A stretch of DNA of 64,000 nucleotides, from assembly GCA_009909035.1 (NCBI GenBank), contig JAAAOB010000027.1, positions 1 through 64,000 of the forward strand, given 5' to 3'. Origin of the DNA: Bacteroidota bacterium. GTDB lineage: Bacteria > Bacteroidota > Rhodothermia > Balneolales > Balneolaceae. The notes under the pieces were generated by a model that was given only the letters and a program-made list of their open reading frames with translations, did no database searches and was not told the DNA's origin. Position numbers and translations under genes: made by a program. Below are positions 1 to 8,066 of this stretch, piece by piece. The first letter of the stretch is position 1; each line of letters begins with the position of its first letter.

Positions 1-307
1 GCTATTTAAATATGAGCATTTTGTCAAGATTAAATCTTTTACAGCATCGTTTAACTTTTTATCGTTTTTACTTCTGTTATCTTTAGAAAAAAAATCAGAT
101 CGAGAGTGCAGATCGATTTTCAGTCTGGACAGAGGACAAAACGAAGCAGCTGAATCGCTGATTTTTTGAAATAAAGAGTTCTGTCGCTTTTACCACCGCC
201 CGATATGGTTTCGTTATTTGTGGATTGATTTGTATTCTCTACTGAAACAGCTTACACGATAACAATTTTTTCGAACGTCCGTAGAGTTTCTAAACAATCC
301 ATCATTA
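1..307. other. Intergenic, no gene recognised
   Basis: AT-rich sequence upstream of the DUF2207 gene. I see no coding frame, tRNA-like fold or strong inverted repeat in it. It presumably carries the promoter of the next gene, but no motif stands out. Confidence 0.5.
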
Positions 308-2101
308 ATGATAAAGACCATGTCCCGGAGAATTATTCTCGTATTGTTATTCCTATTAAGTTTCAGTGGGTTTTCTGTAGCTGTTTCTGCTCAAACGTAT
401 CAGATACCAACCATTTCGGTGGAGGCAGAAATACTGGACGATGGTACCATCCGGATCCATGAAACCTTTACCTACAGGTACGAGGGTTCATTCAGCTGGG
501 CCAAAGCATCGATACCTTTCCGTGGATTTTCAGAAATTCAGGACATCAGGGTATCGGAGGCCGGCCGCGAGTACATCAATGAAAACTCGGAAGTGCCCGG
601 CACATTTAGCGTTTCAACATCTGATGATAACGTAACGATTCGCTGGCACTACAGTGCACAGGATACAACACGTAAGTTTACTCTCTCCTATACCGTTACA
701 GACGCTTTATCTGTTGGTCCGGATTATTCAGAATTTTTTTGGAATTACCTGTCCCCCAGCCGCGACAAATCAACCGATAGCCTACATGTTTCCATTTCAC
801 TGCCCGACACTGTATCGACCGATCAGCTTTATGCCTGGAGTCGAATCCCGGAAGAAAAAAACTCCGTAGTGGTTGAGCCCGGAAGATTTACTCTAACCGC
901 CAATAATATTTCGAGGCGCGAATCGGCCCGCCTTCGGATCCTGTTTCCAACCTCCCTGTTTGATTCCTCTGTATCCGTAACCGACCCTGAACTCTCCCTG
1001 TCAACGATTGTAGAACAGGAAAAGATACGAGAGCAGGAAGCAGAAGAGAAGGCAGAACAGCGTGCGTTTTATCGTTCTATTACGCGGGAAACAACCATCA
1101 TTCTCAGCCTGCTAAGCCTCTTGCTTTTTATCTACACCTACAGGAAATATGGAACGCGACACCCTGTACGATCAGCTTCAGATCGTGAAACGTCTGTTGT
1201 TCCCGGCCGTGTACCGCCTGCTCTTATTGGAAAACTCATATTAAGCAACACAACAACAGGAAATCACCTGGTGGCCACAATTTTTGACTTGGCGCGTCGG
1301 GGATGGTTCACCATTCAAGAGAAAAAACCAGAGGAGCCAAAAGAGAGTGGCTGGTTCTCTTCTGGTGAGGATGACAAATCAGAGTTCATTATCTCAAAAT
1401 CTGAGACACCCCCGGATGACTCAACTCGTCCCTATGAAGCGAAGCTTATAGATTACATATCGAATAAGATCCGGGATGGAGAAGATCGTTTTAGCAAATT
1501 ATTTAAAGGAGACGGATCCGCTGCTTCTACCTGGTTCTCAGAATGGAAGAGCGAAGTGAAAAAAGAGTTCGACAGCAACGAATGGATCGATAAAACGAGC
1601 TATACAGGAGTTACAATCAATATCATAGGCCAGGTTCTGCTGTTGGCCGGTTCGATATACTTGTTGGTTATGGGCACTGAATTTGCGCTCATTGCTTTAG
1701 CCGTTGCTTGTATCATGGTTGTCGCCTCGTTTTTTATCATCCGTCGCACAAAAGATGGTGAGGAGACGTACCAACGCTGGAAAGCCTACCGGGAAGGGCT
1801 AAAAAATGCCGACAGGCGAATAATCCGAATGGGATTGATGGACCGCCACTTTATCTACGCTATTGCTTTTCACCTGAATGAGAAGCAGATCAGCGCAATT
1901 ATTGAATCATCCGACAAACCTCTGGTCTCCATGCTGCCGTGGATTATACTCCTGCAAAACTCTGCCACCAATCCCGCTGCTCTTGCCGGTTCATTGACGA
2001 CTCTTACCGCCTCGGGTACGAGCTCATTTTCCGGCGTTTCGGGCGGAACCGGTGCAGTTACAGGTTCTGCCGGCGGCGGTACATCAGCCAGTGCGGGCTG
2101 A
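308..2101 (+). CDS. DUF2207 domain-containing membrane protein
   Basis: The 597-residue protein starts with a signal peptide (hydrophobic stretch about residues 9-28, cleavage near VSAQ). The exported N-terminal part (about 30-220) has the DUF2207 pattern of beta-rich sequence with a FxGFSEIQDI-like segment. A charged coiled stretch (about 235-255) precedes a membrane helix near 258-277, a cytosolic region, and two more membrane helices near 440-490. The last 40 residues are rich in Gly, Ser, Thr and Ala, the low-complexity tail often seen in this family. The function of DUF2207 proteins is unknown. The gene stands alone, convergent with the AsmA-like gene. The family call is fairly sure; the role is not known. 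Confidence 0.85.
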   Translation: MIKTMSRRIILVLLFLLSFSGFSVAVSAQTYQIPTISVEAEILDDGTIRIHETFTYRYEGSFSWAKASIPFRGFSEIQDIRVSEAGREYINENSEVPGTFSVSTSDDNVTIRWHYSAQDTTRKFTLSYTVTDALSVGPDYSEFFWNYLSPSRDKSTDSLHVSISLPDTVSTDQLYAWSRIPEEKNSVVVEPGRFTLTANNISRRESARLRILFPTSLFDSSVSVTDPELSLSTIVEQEKIREQEAEEKAEQRAFYRSITRETTIILSLLSLLLFIYTYRKYGTRHPVRSASDRETSVVPGRVPPALIGKLILSNTTTGNHLVATIFDLARRGWFTIQEKKPEEPKESGWFSSGEDDKSEFIISKSETPPDDSTRPYEAKLIDYISNKIRDGEDRFSKLFKGDGSAASTWFSEWKSEVKKEFDSNEWIDKTSYTGVTINIIGQVLLLAGSIYLLVMGTEFALIALAVACIMVVASFFIIRRTKDGEETYQRWKAYREGLKNADRRIIRMGLMDRHFIYAIAFHLNEKQISAIIESSDKPLVSMLPWIILLQNSATNPAALAGSLTTLTASGTSSFSGVSGGTGAVTGSAGGGTSASAG

Positions 2102-2146
2102 TGTCTGTTCACTACTCCGTTTGGATCTGCAGGGGGCGTGTCTATT

Positions 2147-2806
2147 TTAATTGAAAAGGTCTTCTACGGCATCTTTTACCTTTTCCCAACTGTTATTCAT
2201 CGTCTCTCGCTGAATTTCATCTGCCACTCGTTCTGCAATCTCAAGAATAGCTTGTCGAGCGCCGCCGCGTCCAAGGTCGTTTACTTCGATGGCAGAAATA
2301 TCTAACAGTACCGACCTCTCCCCGCCAACCGCCGTGAAGAGCTCAGCTTCACCGTTTTGAAGTAAAAATTGTTCAATGACCATCCCCTTCTCGGCTTCAC
2401 GATCTGAATCCAAACTCCCCATATGGGTGATGATATCATGAAGGTTATTTTCAGGCAGTTTTTGTTCTATATAGATTTTCGGTGAAAGTAACCGGAGCTC
2501 TCGTACAACAACAGTATCAGAAGCCAGTGAATAGAGATCCATCTCTATGAATATCTCATCAGCTTCCACAGCGTACTCCCTGCTATAGTTTTCCGGGTTC
2601 GCCACTCGGAGACCACGAATTGAGCCCTGACCGGAAAAAAGTGAGATGGAAACATCCGATACCGTCACCGGGGTACCTGTCATCTCGCGTCCATGATGTT
2701 CAATTCCCGATTTTACAATGCTGTCTACCCTCAACGTCAACACGCCAAATCCTGCCAAGAGAAGCAGCAAAATACCGATCAGTCCAACCTTGAGTCCATG
2801 CTTCAT
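2147..2806 (-). CDS. Small AsmA-like membrane-anchored protein
   Basis: The 219-residue protein has an N-terminal membrane helix (about residues 6-26, rich in Leu, Ile and Gly) followed by a periplasmic domain. The sequence after the helix (VDSIVKSGIEHHG, then TGTPVTVSDVSISLFSGQG and a GLRVANPENY segment) follows the start of the AsmA/DUF748 repeat that shapes a beta-rich lipid groove. It is much shorter than full AsmA proteins, so it may be a one-module version. It is convergent with the DUF2207 gene and stops 45 bases from it. A role in the envelope is inference from the fold and signal anchor only. Confidence 0.65.
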   Translation of the reverse strand: MKHGLKVGLIGILLLLLAGFGVLTLRVDSIVKSGIEHHGREMTGTPVTVSDVSISLFSGQGSIRGLRVANPENYSREYAVEADEIFIEMDLYSLASDTVVVRELRLLSPKIYIEQKLPENNLHDIITHMGSLDSDREAEKGMVIEQFLLQNGEAELFTAVGGERSVLLDISAIEVNDLGRGGARQAILEIAERVADEIQRETMNNSWEKVKDAVEDLFN

Positions 2807-3326
2807 TTATTGCACCATTTTCTATTTTACGTGGATTCATTCACCGACCATTAGGTCGGAAATAAAAAAGAGTCTCTCCGTCGGCTGACGGAGCAGTAAT
2901 TAGGAATAATCTTCATATCGAACAAACTGGTATGAATCCATTTGATATCTCAGGGGTTATTCCTGAGGGTTTTCATTCGTACGAATAGAATGTAAATCGT
3001 AACCGAAACACGCAGGAAAGATCCAGAGTGTTTAAAATTAAATAGTACCGGAATTAATTGAAACCAGGTTCAAATCTCGCACTGTACAACGTCCGATAAG
3101 ATAAAAAACATGGTTCTTTAATAATTGAATTGAAAAAATTATTCTAGTTTAGCCGGGAATCGTTTCCATACCGAATATTCATAGGTTATGGAAGCTTCTA
3201 TGTAAATTTTATTTATAAATTTTCTGTCAAAATTCATAACATCATACACGTAACTGTTTTATTACATTATAAATTTAGGTAATTTGAATTTACAGTTTTA
3301 AATCACACAATAAAAGTTTGTCTAAC
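2807..3326. other. Intergenic with two small hairpins
   Basis: A 520-base AT-rich gap between divergent genes. It holds a perfect 7-bp stem with a GGCT loop near 2875-2892 (CTCCGTC/GACGGAG) and a second small hairpin near 2947-2966 (CTCAGG/CCTGAG). Neither is followed by a T-run, so they are not obvious terminators. No coding frame is convincing. Confidence 0.4.
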
Positions 3327-3626
3327 ATGCTTACAAGAAAATACACGCCAAAACGTACAGTTTGCAAAGTAACTTTTTCTATTCCTTCCGATTGGGCTGA
3401 ATCGAGTGTCAATCTGGTTGGAGATTTTAACGAATGGGATACATCGGCCGACGAACTCGAGTTAAAAAATGGCCAATGGGAAATCACAAAACGGTTGAAA
3501 CCTGAAAACGACTACCGATTCAAATACCTCGTCGACGGCACAGAGTGGAAAAATGATGACGCTGCCGACAGCTACGCATCCAATGACTTTGGTACAGAAG
3601 ATTCAGTTGTAGAAATCGGAAAATAA
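3327..3626 (+). CDS. CBM48/isoamylase-N-like glycogen-binding mini-protein
   Basis: The whole 99-residue protein is one carbohydrate-binding module of the CBM48/AMPK-beta type. The diagnostic run VNLVGDFNEWD lies near residue 30, followed by GQWEITKRL and the YRFKYLVDG segment near 60 and a DSYASNDFG stretch. No catalytic domain follows, so it is a stand-alone module, a common small protein in Bacteroidota and relatives that may bind glycogen or act as a partner subunit. I chose the ATG at 3327 over the in-frame TTG at 3318, because the protein then begins MLTRKYTPKR as expected. It is monocistronic and followed by a hairpin. Confidence 0.85.
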   Translation: MLTRKYTPKRTVCKVTFSIPSDWAESSVNLVGDFNEWDTSADELELKNGQWEITKRLKPENDYRFKYLVDGTEWKNDDAADSYASNDFGTEDSVVEIGK

Positions 3627-3665
3627 GATAATTTTTCCCGCCATGGCATGTATAAAATAGTAATG

Positions 3666-3700
3666 AAGCCCAATCCGTTGGATAATAGAGCGGGCTTTAT
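3666..3700 (+). terminator. Putative terminator after the CBM48 gene
   Basis: AAGCCC at 3666-3671 pairs with GGGCTT at 3692-3697. Inside the loop a smaller ATCC/GGAT stem can form. A short T-rich tail follows. It sits 40 bases after the stop codon. Confidence 0.55.
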
Positions 3701-3812
3701 TATACTGGAAATATATTTCTACGGAATATTCAAGAAGAAGTGGATACAAACGGAGAGTAATTTCTCCGCTATCCGGAGCAAACAATCAACGAGAAAATAA
3801 CCGTACCCACGC

Positions 3813-4052
3813 ATGAATAAATTCAAAACGTACGGGTCACTCATTATCGGGGCAATTTTTTTGTATGATTTCATCATCACTCTCTCATCCGATAGCGGTG
3901 GAGAACACTATGATGTCATCGGGTTTGAGGTTTCAAAAATTACATACCTTACATATTTGCTGGCCATTTCCTTCTCATGTCTGACGTATGGAATTGAAAG
4001 ACAATTTCAAGAGAGTGACGTACACGATCCCCCAATTTCCGATAGCATGTAA
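3813..4052 (+). CDS. Small two-helix membrane protein, unknown
   Basis: The predicted 79-residue product has two hydrophobic segments (about residues 8-24 and 47-63) separated by an acidic loop containing SSDSGGEHYDVIGFEV, and a short polar tail. I do not recognise the family. The hydrophobic profile and the Lys-rich N-terminus favour a real membrane protein, but there is no partner gene close enough to suggest an operon. Confidence 0.45.
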   Translation: MNKFKTYGSLIIGAIFLYDFIITLSSDSGGEHYDVIGFEVSKITYLTYLLAISFSCLTYGIERQFQESDVHDPPISDSM

Positions 4053-4554
4053 TCAAAGATTGGCAGATGGGATGCGATTTTTGTATTGGTTACGTGATAG
4101 AAAAACATCCGTCAGAATCAATCCCCTGATGGGCATTACATCAGATCAAGATCACGAGCGGGACGCTCAAACCAGGACTAAACTGTTTGCAGGTTTTTGG
4201 TCATGGATTTTCTCTATTCTTTTCAATATATCTATACCTTGGTGTTGGAATGGGATTTCTGAACAATTGTATTGAATATCTCTCCTTCCAATTCCGACCC
4301 TTTAAAATGCCCTTCCATCGTTTTTTATAAAAGGCTTTGCAGCTCAATATCGTCTCGAATTTGAGACACTCTTCAAATCTTATTTCGCTTAAAAAATGAT
4401 CCCAATCATTAAAATGATGAGATCAAACAATTGATTATGTTGAATCTTTTACATATATCAAAGCGTATAGGAGTATGTGTTTAAATTAATTTCTGATTTA
4501 CGTTGAGAGGTTAAAAATATTTTTATATCTACACTCCATTCAGACATAGTGATC
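4053..4554. other. Intergenic, no convincing gene
   Basis: A 500-base gap. An open frame at 3988-4275 overlaps the end of the preceding gene and has no recognisable domain. At about 4153-4169 lies CACGAGCGGGACGCTCA, a small hairpin (GAGCG/CGCTC) whose near copy is at 7012-7028, so a minor dispersed repeat may be present. Confidence 0.4.
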
Positions 4555-5643
4555 ATGTTTTCAGATAATTTTATGAAAATGTTGCTCGCTGCAATAATCT
4601 TTTTATTGCCATCGGAATCGTACGGTTTACAAGCAGATCAGTTGTCTGCTGAAAACTCCGGGCTTTTTGACAGCGAGGAAGTTTTAGATATCAGGCTGGA
4701 GGGGGATATCGAAACCGTGCTGAATGACAGAGGGGATGATCCGTCGTATCATCTCGTCAAACTCCATGTGGAAACGAAGGGTGCTGAAGAGTCGCTCGAT
4801 CTACGCGTTCGCGTCAGAGGAAATTTTCGACGGTTAAAGAAGAATTGTGACTCCCCTCCTCTCAAATTCAATTTTAAGAAGCACGAAGTACCCAAAACCT
4901 CACGTTTTGCCGGCCAGCCAGAGCTCAAGCTTGTCGTTCCCTGCAAAGGAGAGCCGTATGTTCTCCGCGAATATCTGACGTATAAATTGTATAACCTGTT
5001 TACAGAATATAGTTTTAATGTTCGATTGGTGAAGTTTACCTACGATGATACAGACAGCGATGAAGAGACCAATCCTACGTATGGCTTCCTCATAGAGGAT
5101 AAAGAAACACTGGCTGCTCGTAGTGGTGCTTCGCTTATTGAACGAATGAACAACAGGCCGGAAATCGTTGACCGGGATGCATTTTTCAGGATGAGCGTGT
5201 TTGCATATATGATCGGTAACACTGACTGGTCAATACAATATTTACACAACATTGAGCTTCTTTTTTTAACCGATGAAATGGTATATGTATCCGTTCCTTA
5301 CGATTTCGATTTGGTTGGGCTCGTGTCGAGCCCTTATGCCAGGCCGTCGCCTGCTTTAAACCTGCGGTCGGTCAGGGAGAGAGTATACCGTGGATACTGT
5401 CTTGACGATTTGAGTGTTTTGAATAGTACATTTGCCCAATTTAAAGAGCTGAAGCCTGATATTTACAGAATGATCACAGAAAACACTCTGGTTGATGAAG
5501 GTTACAAAGAGTTTGCCACTGATTACCTGGATGACTTCTATGCCACGCTGGATGACGATAAGGATAGGAAAAAAGCGTTCAGCTATCCCTGTAAGAAAAA
5601 CGGCACCGGAAATGTAGTAATTAGCGGTATGCAAGATAATTAG
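4555..5643 (+). CDS. Secreted CotH-kinase-like protein
   Basis: The product is about 362 residues with an N-terminal signal peptide. The signal looks most natural from the ATG at 4573 (MKMLLAAIIFLLP, cleavage near ESYG), although ATG 4555 and GTG 4549 are also in frame. The middle resembles the atypical kinase fold of spore-coat CotH proteins: VLREYLTYKLYNLF is followed by a GFLIEDKE strand, then MIGNTDWSIQYLHN and the metal-binding-like VPYDFDLVG near residue 250. The match is by motif order only and is distant. A role in phosphorylating or modifying exported proteins is inference. It lies 150-200 bases upstream of the cyclase-effector fusion on the same strand, but no operon is clear. Confidence 0.6.
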   Translation: MFSDNFMKMLLAAIIFLLPSESYGLQADQLSAENSGLFDSEEVLDIRLEGDIETVLNDRGDDPSYHLVKLHVETKGAEESLDLRVRVRGNFRRLKKNCDSPPLKFNFKKHEVPKTSRFAGQPELKLVVPCKGEPYVLREYLTYKLYNLFTEYSFNVRLVKFTYDDTDSDEETNPTYGFLIEDKETLAARSGASLIERMNNRPEIVDRDAFFRMSVFAYMIGNTDWSIQYLHNIELLFLTDEMVYVSVPYDFDLVGLVSSPYARPSPALNLRSVRERVYRGYCLDDLSVLNSTFAQFKELKPDIYRMITENTLVDEGYKEFATDYLDDFYATLDDDKDRKKAFSYPCKKNGTGNVVISGMQDN

Positions 5644-5700
5644 TGTTTTAAACAACGTGATTTGATACATTTGGATCTGGGTCACTTAAAAAATGAAGAT

Positions 5701-5716
5701 TATCACACTTGTGATA
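5701..5716. promoter_or_regulatory. 16-bp inverted repeat upstream of the cyclase-effector gene
   Basis: TATCACACTTGTGATA is a 7-bp inverted repeat with a two-base centre. It lies between the CotH-like gene and the cyclase fusion, about 80-120 bases before the latter. The position fits an operator for a dimeric regulator; the factor is unknown. Confidence 0.35.
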
Positions 5717-5795
5717 CAATTTCTGCTTGACCATATCTGATCCATTAAAACTTTGTGCCATCAGAGTAAAATCAAATTAACTACAGTCGATACGC

Positions 5796-6917
5796 ATTAA
5801 CGAAGACAATCATCATATCAGGCTGCTTGCCGCCATCATGTTTGCCGACATTGTGGGCTATACGAAATTAATGCAGAGTGATGAACAGAACGCCAAGGCG
5901 CTCAGGGATCGTCAGAGATCTGTTATTGAATCGTGTCTGTTGAAATATCGCGGACAGGTAGCTCAATACTACGGGGATGGGACGCTCATCATGTTTGGCA
6001 GTGCGCTGGATGCGGTAAAATGCGCGAGAGATATCCAGATTGAGCTTACCAAAGAGCCTTCGGTCCCCATTCGTATTGGCATTCACACGGGTGATATTGT
6101 GTACGATGATGAGGGAATATATGGTGATGCGGTAAACGTTGCCTCGCGAATTCAGGCCTGTGGTTCGAATGGATCGGTTATGATTTCCGGAAATGTATTT
6201 GATGAGATTAAAAACCATCCCGGTATTCGCGTGGAGTCATTGGGTGTACAGACTCTCAAAAATGTATCCACTCCTGTAAATTTATACTCGCTGGTCTATA
6301 AAAATCCTGAGCTCGTTGACAATCATAAAACCCAGCAGAACTCAACCCTGGAAGAAGAGACTGATGATGATCCTGACAAAAAAGATCTTGGTTCACTCAA
6401 AAGGGGCGTATCGGACATGTTCCGAACCTCTTACCGAACCCATATCGAGCTCAGTGCAATAGCTGATAACAAATCGAACATCATGATCAGCATAAACGGG
6501 ATTATCATCTCGATTATGATTGCATCCGTGGCATCGCAAATCAGTACAAATTCCTGGCTGATGCTTCCTACTGCACTATTGTTGATCACGTGCCTGTTAT
6601 CGCTGATCTACTCTGTGTTGGCCGCCCGGCCAAGGGTCAGCAACGAAAAAGTGACGCTTTCAGACGTTCGATCAAACAAATCAAACATTCTCTTTTTTGG
6701 TAATTTCTACAGTATGGATCGGGACGACTACGTGACCGGGCTTGAGGAGTTGATGTCGGACAATACACGGCTTTACACCACAATGGCGCGAGACCTTCAC
6801 GGACTTGGTGTTGTTCTATCTAAAAAGTTTAAGCTGCTTCGAGTGGCCTACAATATCTTCATGATTGGCCTGGTGGTTTCCGTATGCAGTTTTCTGATTG
6901 TCTATCTTCTGCTATAA
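5796..6917 (+). CDS. Class III nucleotidyl cyclase fused to DUF5706/PycTM-like membrane effector (putative single-chain Pycsar)
   Basis: The first 145 or so residues are a class III cyclase domain. Numbered from the ATG at 5838, the metal-binding aspartates are D4 (MFADIVGYT) and D47 (YYGDGTL), and the transition-state pair is N100 and R104 (GDAVNVASR). The C-terminal half (about 185-359) matches DUF5706, the PycTM effector of Pycsar defence: THIELSAIADNKSNIMISI begins near 202, two membrane helices lie near 213-235 and 239-262, and a third ends the protein (336-359). Known Pycsar systems encode cyclase and effector as two genes; here they share one chain. Inference: phage-triggered cCMP or cUMP synthesis opens or damages the inner membrane. 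The cyclase strand before D4 (HIRLLAAIM) is encoded upstream of ATG 5838, so translation probably starts earlier. The frame is open from 5781, with an ATT at 5796 and no ATG, GTG or TTG. The nucleotide made cannot be read from sequence. Confidence 0.8.
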   Translation: MNEDNHHIRLLAAIMFADIVGYTKLMQSDEQNAKALRDRQRSVIESCLLKYRGQVAQYYGDGTLIMFGSALDAVKCARDIQIELTKEPSVPIRIGIHTGDIVYDDEGIYGDAVNVASRIQACGSNGSVMISGNVFDEIKNHPGIRVESLGVQTLKNVSTPVNLYSLVYKNPELVDNHKTQQNSTLEEETDDDPDKKDLGSLKRGVSDMFRTSYRTHIELSAIADNKSNIMISINGIIISIMIASVASQISTNSWLMLPTALLLITCLLSLIYSVLAARPRVSNEKVTLSDVRSNKSNILFFGNFYSMDRDDYVTGLEELMSDNTRLYTTMARDLHGLGVVLSKKFKLLRVAYNIFMIGLVVSVCSFLIVYLLL

Positions 6918-7125
6918 TAGCTACTCCAAGACGAGCCTGGCAACCACAAAAAAATAGACCATCGAGCTCATCAAAATGATTAACTCTGTAGGTGAATTAT
7001 CCGGTTAAGAAGCACGAGCAGAACGCTCACGCCACGGCGAAGCACTGCTTTGCAAGATCAACGCCTGGATTAAAGAATGTTCCCTACATTTAAATAAAGA
7101 GACAAATTCAAAACCTACATCCAAC

Positions 7126-7184
7126 AAAAAACCCCGTCAAGACACAACATCTTGCGGGGTTCATATTTAAGTGGAGGTGCCGGG
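7126..7184 (-). repeat. Partial duplicate of the tmRNA 3' end plus terminator
   Basis: This stretch repeats 7275-7331: both have AAAACCCCGTCAAG, a CTTGCGGGG arm, a 10-base spacer and then TGGAGGTGCCGGG, the reverse complement of the tmRNA acceptor and T-arm end. The hairpin at 7132-7159 is intact, but its loop differs. The 3' ends of tmRNA genes are common integration sites, so this may be an old attachment-site scar or a local duplication. Confidence 0.6.
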
Positions 7185-7278
7185 GCGAAGCATCGCTTCG
7201 CAACATCAGCGCTCGGATCCAATCCATACGATAAAACTATGTAGAGTCTGCTTACCAATTTGTGGCAACAATAGAAAA

Positions 7279-7306
7279 CCCCGTCAAGGGATATATCCTT
7301 GCGGGG
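7279..7306 (-). terminator. tmRNA terminator
   Basis: CCCCG(T)CAAGG at 7279-7289 pairs with CCTTGCGGGG at 7297-7306. Read on the minus strand, the hairpin follows the tmRNA 3' end by 12 bases and is followed by TTTTC. Confidence 0.7.
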
Positions 7307-7318
7307 CTTGTATCAATG

Positions 7319-7684
7319 TGGAGGTGCCGGGAGTTGAACCCGGGTCCGGGAAGGTAAATCGTCAAGTATCTACATGCTTAGCTATTGATTAAGGGTTCGG
7401 ATGAAGCAGTGCTCAATAGCAAAGCAACTCCACCCTATTCTGCATTATGTTCTCCTTCCATCCAGCAGACATGGACTTGGGAAAAGTCTATCTAAGTCGG
7501 CGCTCACGACAGGGTCAATAGACGAACACCTGTGAGAACGGACGGCTTGCTTTACGCAGCCAGTCGGTATGAGTAATTGTTGTCAACTACTTTTTATCCA
7601 TGATGGTTGATTTGCGAGAACCATCGGTCACTCTCGGCATGCAACCTGCAATTGTACGCAGCCCGTCGAATCCGTTACACCCCC
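7319..7684 (-). ncRNA. ssrA: tmRNA (transfer-messenger RNA)
   Basis: The 5' end reads GGGGGTGTAACGGATTCGAC on the minus strand, the hallmark tmRNA start. The 3' end carries the T-arm CGGGTTCAACTCCCG and the acceptor strand CACCTCC, which pairs fully with GGGGGTG (one G-U). The tag frame is at 7588-7553 and reads VDNNYSYRLAA followed by TAA; the resume codon appears to be GTT (Val). The terminal CCA is not encoded (CAT follows the discriminator A), so it must be added after processing. The product, with SmpB, frees stalled ribosomes and tags unfinished proteins for proteolysis. Length is about 366 nt, normal for a one-piece tmRNA. Confidence 0.95.
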
Positions 7685-7861
7685 AATATGTCAAAGAAAA
7701 TGATTTACTTTGTTTGCATTCAACTATAATAACGAATTTTATACTAAAATCGTACCTTTATGAAGCGCTATCTACCGCCATTTCATCTACAATCGTCGCT
7801 TTTTGTTCTACTGCATCTGCCATAAATTTAATCATAAGTGGTTTAATTCTCCCTTTCCCCG

Positions 7862-8066
7862 TGAGGGATTCCTTCGGGAGACAGCTGTCGGGGGAGCCGG
7901 GGATGACTTTCTGAGTTCAGAACTGTCGATTACTTGATTGTGATCCACAATGAATCATCCCCCATTGTCCCCTTTAAAGGGGGACACTTCAAAATAAGCT
8001 ATGTATTGACCAAAATATTATGGGTTCTAAATTGATACCTCGCGGGCTCTGCCCCGAGATAGTTCA
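7862..8066 (-). repeat. Dispersed intergenic repeat, copy A (inverted)
   Basis: The core at 7982-8064, read on the minus strand, contains GGGGCAGAGCCCGCGAGG, TATCAATTTAGAACCCA, TTTTGGTCAATA and AGTGTCC, and matches the cores at 38176-38259 and 59953-60038. Beyond the core, copies A and C share a GGGGGATGA...TCATCCCC hairpin-like tail. It fills the gap between tmRNA and the TonB receptor. No coding capacity is visible. Confidence 0.8.

Larger units (their letters stand above)
6918..7318. other. Intergenic downstream of tmRNA, repeats only
   Basis: No coding frame is convincing. Two related stretches containing GGCGAAGCAYYGCTTYGCAA occur at about 7034-7055 and 7180-7200, and a partial copy of the tmRNA 3' end is at 7126-7184 (listed separately). 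Confidence 0.45.

Noticed and set aside
3060-3085. GGTTCAAATC stretch resembling a tRNA T-arm
   Set aside because: No matching acceptor stem, anticodon arm or CCA could be placed around it.
3988-4275. 95-codon frame overlapping the small membrane protein gene
   Set aside because: It overlaps the preceding gene by 65 bases in another frame, has no recognisable domain, and includes a small repeat.
7126-7331. Possible CRISPR from the repeated hairpins near tmRNA
   Set aside because: Only two unequal copies, one of them the tmRNA terminator itself; no regular spacers.
7600-7914. Open frame over the tmRNA region on the plus strand
   Set aside because: It runs antisense through the 5' half of the tmRNA gene and has no domain; the RNA gene explains the sequence.
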